A DNA stretch of 7,980 bases, taken from positions 1 through 7,980 of the forward strand of contig JAUVNV010000112.1 in NCBI GenBank assembly GCA_030599515.1. Reading direction: 5' to 3'. The position numbers and the translations under genes were made by a program. Each line of letters begins with the position of its first letter. The stretch's first letter is position 1. Shown one piece after another: positions 6,167 through 7,980 of this stretch. Under the pieces are notes generated by a model, which was given only the letters and a program-made list of their open reading frames with translations, ran no database searches and was not told the origin of the DNA. The stretch comes from Acidimicrobiia bacterium. GTDB taxonomy: Bacteria > Actinomycetota > Acidimicrobiia > Spongiisociales > UBA5794.

Positions 6167-6247
6167 ATGTACGACGGCGATACGCTCTACCGGAGAGGGG
6201 GTTTCGGGGGGACCGGCGACCAGAAGGTGGGATGGGTGCTGAGGTAA
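6167..6247 (+). pseudogene. Short remnant in the +1 frame, probably same broken gene
   Basis: ATG 6167 to TAA 6245 gives 26 residues including DGDTLYRRGGFGGTGDQKVG followed by WVL. Glycine-rich 'GGxGGTGDQKVGxV' hairpins of this type occur as repeats in bacterial beta-rich hypothetical proteins, and the 'VGWV' end parallels 'VGFFV' of the remnant just upstream. It probably continues that gene after a frameshift near 6150-6167. An AGGA sits only 3 nt before the ATG, too close for efficient initiation. Confidence 0.35.
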
Positions 6248-6388
6248 CACCCGTCCACCCCGGTCGAACACGCCGCTCTCGTCGTCGTTGAGGAGTTCAG
6301 CAACGGCGTGTTCGAATCCGCTGAGATGAGTTGCGTCGCGACGCTGGATCCTGGCCGGTATGCGATCGTGCGACTGAACCGTCGTTGA
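6248..6388 (+). pseudogene. C-terminal remnant after an in-frame TAA
   Basis: Directly after the TAA at 6245-6247 and in the same frame, 46 residues read sensibly to a TGA at 6386-6388: STPVEHAALVVVEEFSNGVF, ESAEMSCVATLDPGRYAIVR, LNRR. There is no start codon at its beginning. It is either the end of the same decayed gene, split by a nonsense mutation, or the end of a second gene. The 12-bp inverted repeat 6264-6315 lies within it. Confidence 0.35.
6264..6315. repeat. 12-bp perfect inverted repeat
   Basis: TCGAACACGCCG (6264-6275) and CGGCGTGTTCGA (6304-6315) are exact reverse complements 28 nt apart. It lies within the decayed-gene stretch. It could be a structured RNA stem, a recombination or insertion footprint, or a binding site. 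Confidence 0.6.
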
Positions 6389-6559
6389 GCGGTGACGCCA
6401 TGGCTGTTTCCTTGTGGCCTGTTTGAGATGGTGATGATCGACCCGTCGTCGCTGACGGCACGGCGGATCGTCGGTCGAATCGTGGGTCCGGCGGGAGATG
6501 ACCGAAACCACGTACCTGAGCGCACGGTCGAGACACCGGGCTCAGTGGGCCAGAGCGGA
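6389..6559. other. Stretch with no recognisable gene
   Basis: 171 bases between the last remnant and the antitoxin stop. Open frames here read as arginine- and serine-rich noise. No hairpin followed by a T-run was seen that could end the TA transcript. Confidence 0.5.
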
Positions 6560-6847
6560 CTACGTGTTGTCTATGAGCGTCCACTCGAGTCGTTTGCCGA
6601 GAGCGGCGGCCATTCTCGCTACAGTCGACAGCCGAACATCGACATCGCCGCTCTCCGCACGGGCGATCTGCGACTGCGAGGTTCCGGCGACTGCAGCGAG
6701 TGCGGTTTGGGACAGGTCGGCGTCCAGTCGAGCCGCCGCGAGCCCTCGCATCAGGCGCCGGTGGTCCAGGGCCGCATCGACCTTCTGTGAGAAGGTTGGG
6801 TCTTCTCGTGTGCTCTGCTCGATGATGTCATCGAGGAAATCGGTCAT
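6560..6847 (-). CDS. XRE-family antitoxin (HigA-like)
   Basis: 95-residue protein. ATG 6847 is chosen because it starts the conserved-looking MTDFLDDIIEQ; an in-frame GTG at 6859 would add four residues, and neither has a strong ribosome site. Residues 1-30 are an acidic helical segment of the kind that contacts toxin. Residues 32-88 are a Cro/C1 HTH: LAAARLDADLSQTALAAVAG, then TSQSQIARAESGDVDVRLST with a recognition helix of the 'SQSxIARxExG' type, then VARMAAALGKRLEW. It should neutralise the toxin encoded upstream and bind its own promoter. The gap to the toxin gene is 99 nt, unusually wide for a TA pair, and holds a separate promoter with a palindromic operator. Confidence 0.85.
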   Translation of the reverse strand: MTDFLDDIIEQSTREDPTFSQKVDAALDHRRLMRGLAAARLDADLSQTALAAVAGTSQSQIARAESGDVDVRLSTVARMAAALGKRLEWTLIDNT

Positions 6848-6887
6848 GATGTGGGCCACCGGTTGGGGTGGAGACTGGGTCGGTCAT
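6828..6887 (-). CDS. Possible 19-codon leader ORF overlapping the antitoxin start
   Basis: ATG 6887 follows AAAGAG closely and encodes MTDPVSTPTGGPHHDRFPR, stopping at TGA 6830-6828, which is 19 nt inside the antitoxin gene in another frame. It lies in the presumed leader downstream of the antitoxin promoter and could couple or tune antitoxin translation. It is equally likely to be chance. Confidence 0.2.
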   Translation of the reverse strand: MTDPVSTPTGGPHHDRFPR

Positions 6888-6908
6888 GCTCTTTCTGAGA
6901 TTGCTATA

Positions 6909-6938
6909 ACGATATGCTGAATTCGGCATATCTGTCAA
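6909..6938 (-). promoter_or_regulatory. Antitoxin promoter
   Basis: On the minus strand a perfect TTGACA (6938-6933) is followed after 18 nt by TATCGT (6914-6909), a good -10 box. The start of transcription would fall near 6902, giving the antitoxin a leader of about 55 nt. The promoter begins just past the toxin stop codon, so the antitoxin can be made independently of the toxin. Confidence 0.65.
6911..6932. promoter_or_regulatory. 22-bp palindromic operator in the antitoxin promoter
   Basis: GATATGC (6911-6917) and GCATATC (6926-6932) flank a core GAATTC (6919-6924). Only the pair 6918/6925 breaks the symmetry, so 20 of 22 positions fit. It fills the -35/-10 spacer and overlaps most of the -10 box, the position expected for autorepression by the XRE antitoxin. 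Confidence 0.65.
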
Positions 6939-6946
6939 GAGTAGTG

Positions 6947-7315
6947 TCAACGTGATCGCCAGTCACGCAGTCGCCGTTCAGCAAGGTCGATGTCCCTGGC
7001 GGGTACCGTTCGCGTCTTCTTGTCGATGGCGTGGATCGCGGCCAGTACCTGATCGGACTTGCCTTCTGTCGCATACAAAACCCGAAACTGTCGCGTGGCC
7101 GTCCGCGCGCGGACTTCGTAGATGTCTCCTCGCAGGTGATGGACGACCTGGTTCCCGTGGATCCTGATGTCCTTCATGGCGGCGGCAACAACCGCGCGTT
7201 CGTCGAGAGGGAGGTCCATCATGAAATCCTTGACCGGTGATCGCCCCGAATCGGTGCGGTAGTCGCGCCATCGACGTCGGGCAGCGTGTTGGTGCGCCGG
7301 CATGGTTGTGGCCAT
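6947..7315 (-). CDS. Gp49/HigB-type toxin (RelE superfamily mRNA interferase-like)
   Basis: 122-residue basic protein. ATG 7315 is chosen because the sequence before it is noise; a GGTGGAAA lies about 12-18 nt upstream, and ATG 7303 is an alternative. It has the hallmarks of the phage-derived Gp49-like / HigB family: WRDYRTDSGRSPVKDFMMDL (16-35), a helix AVVAAAMKDIRIHG (41-54), HHLRGDIYEVRAR (59-71), QFRVLYATEGK (76-86), IHAIDKKTRTVPARDIDLAE (94-113) and RRLRDW. Members of the family cut mRNA at the ribosome; basic residues such as R62, R69, R71, R78, K99 and K100 would bind RNA. It precedes its XRE antitoxin on the same strand, the toxin-first order of higBA loci. Length and motifs look intact. 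Confidence 0.9.
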   Translation of the reverse strand: MATTMPAHQHAARRRWRDYRTDSGRSPVKDFMMDLPLDERAVVAAAMKDIRIHGNQVVHHLRGDIYEVRARTATRQFRVLYATEGKSDQVLAAIHAIDKKTRTVPARDIDLAERRLRDWRSR

Positions 7316-7616
7316 TCGCTTGGGATTTCCACCATACGAACCGACTGTGACGAAATCGGCCGCTCGAGCGCTGCGAGATGCGTTGCGCGACGACCGTCCC
7401 CGACTCCGTTCAGAGGACGACTCTGTCGACGGCCCCGCCCGGCATCGACGAATCCCGGGCTGCGCTCCCTGGCTGCGAACGCGATGCATCCACCCGGGAG
7501 TGTCGGCCGTCACAGGTTGTCGTGTGTTCGAACTGCGTCATCCTGCCCGGCCGTCGCTTCGTTTCGCTGAGTAGGGTAGGTGGAGCCAGCGACGGCCTAC
7601 CCGTGGGAGGAAGATC
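7316..7616. other. Intergenic stretch between the toxin and pullulanase genes
   Basis: 301 bases between two divergently transcribed genes. No open frame reads as protein. It should hold both promoters: a TATGGT (7336-7331, minus strand) lies 15 nt upstream of the toxin ATG but lacks a convincing -35 partner, and no clear promoter for the rightward gene was found. The 3' end carries the hairpin 7574-7602. Confidence 0.5.
7574..7602 (+). promoter_or_regulatory. Hairpin next to the pullulanase ribosome site
   Basis: GGGTAGG (7574-7580) and CCTACCC (7596-7602) form a perfect 7-bp stem with a 15-nt loop, ending 2 nt before the ribosome site GGGAGGA (7605-7611). If transcribed it may affect translation or mRNA stability; as DNA it could be an operator. 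Confidence 0.4.
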
Positions 7617-7980
7617 GTGAGATCCCGGCGCACCTTTTCGACGCTCATTTCGGTGGCTCTTGTTGCCTCAGCGTTGACCATCTCCGTGGTCCCGGCGGGA
7701 GCCGACCATACTGCCGATCCGGCGTCTGTGACGATCGCGGGTTCGCTTCAAGATGAACTGGGTTGTTCTGGTGACTGGCAACCGGACTGTGCCGCCACGC
7801 ATCTTGGCTATGACGCCGACGACGACGTGTGGCAGGGCACGTTCGCTTTGCCTGCCGGTGCCTGGGAGTACAAGGCGGCGCTGGATGACTCGTGGGACGA
7901 GAGCTACGGCTCCGGCGGTGGGAACATCGCACTCACCACCGCGGCTGACACGGACGTCAAGTTCTACTACGACCACAAGA
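7617..7980 (+). CDS. Secreted pullulanase-type glycosidase, N-terminal part
   Basis: The first 121 codons are present; the gene continues past the right edge. The GTG at 7617 is preceded by a strong ribosome site, GGGAGGA, 5 nt away. Residues 1-29 are a signal peptide: basic MRSRRTF, a hydrophobic core ISVALVASALTISVV, and an AGA cleavage site before Asp30. Residues 36-119 match the X25-type beta-sandwich module that precedes GH13 pullulanases and amylopullulanases: SVTIAGSLQDELGCSGDWQP, DCAATHLGYDADDDVWQGTF, LPAGAWEYKAALDDSWDESYG and DVKFYYDHK. Cysteines 50 and 58 could pair. The mature enzyme would act outside the cell, cutting alpha-1,6 branches of starch or pullulan; the catalytic domain is not in the window, so that assignment rests on known family architecture. 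There is no functional link to the TA pair. Confidence 0.85.
   Translation, partial: MRSRRTFSTLISVALVASALTISVVPAGADHTADPASVTIAGSLQDELGCSGDWQPDCAATHLGYDADDDVWQGTFALPAGAWEYKAALDDSWDESYGSGGGNIALTTAADTDVKFYYDHK

Noticed and set aside
1..7980. CRISPR array, tRNA or rRNA genes
   Set aside because: No regularly spaced repeats of 25-40 bp and no cloverleaf or conserved rRNA sequence were seen on either strand.

Overview
High-GC chromosomal window that looks actinobacterial. The signs are GTG starts, strong G/C third-position bias, leaderless-type promoters, a DUF7144-type membrane protein, and an actinobacterial-style secreted pullulanase start; an acidimicrobial (Ilumatobacter-like) host is a guess. 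The mix of partial genes, frameshifted remnants, a toxin-antitoxin pair and uncharacterised genes suggests an accessory or decaying region rather than a core locus.

Layout. 1-253: C-terminal end of a gene entering from the left, with only faint resemblance to a mutator (IS256-type) transposase. 409-708 (+): small YdhR-like dimeric alpha/beta-barrel protein. 709-946: convergent intergenic stretch rich in inverted repeats. 947-1342 (-): four-helix DUF7144-type membrane protein. 1491-1690 (+): frameshifted, truncated membrane-protein pseudogene. 1753-3279 (-): 508-residue protein of unknown function. 3344-3802 (-): XRE-type DNA-binding regulator. 3891-5114 (+) and 5114-5953 (+): a leucine-rich-repeat protein translationally coupled to a complete NAD-dependent sirtuin (Sir2). 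6001-6388: remains of one or more broken genes, with a 12-bp inverted repeat. 6560-6847 (-) and 6947-7315 (-): XRE antitoxin and Gp49/HigB-type toxin, toxin gene first. 7617-end (+): signal peptide and X25-type starch-binding-like domain of a secreted pullulanase.

The most interesting unit is the XRE / LRR / Sir2 group. The 88-bp gap between the divergent genes holds two back-to-back promoters that appear leaderless, plus an inverted repeat over the LRR-sir2 -10 box, so the XRE protein probably controls the pair. A repeat-based recognition protein coupled to an NAD-consuming enzyme could be a substrate-targeted deacylase or a sensor-effector (defence-like) pair; sequence alone cannot decide. 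The second well-supported regulatory feature is the TA locus: the antitoxin has its own promoter between the two genes, and a 22-bp near-palindrome fills the spacer between its -35 and -10 boxes.
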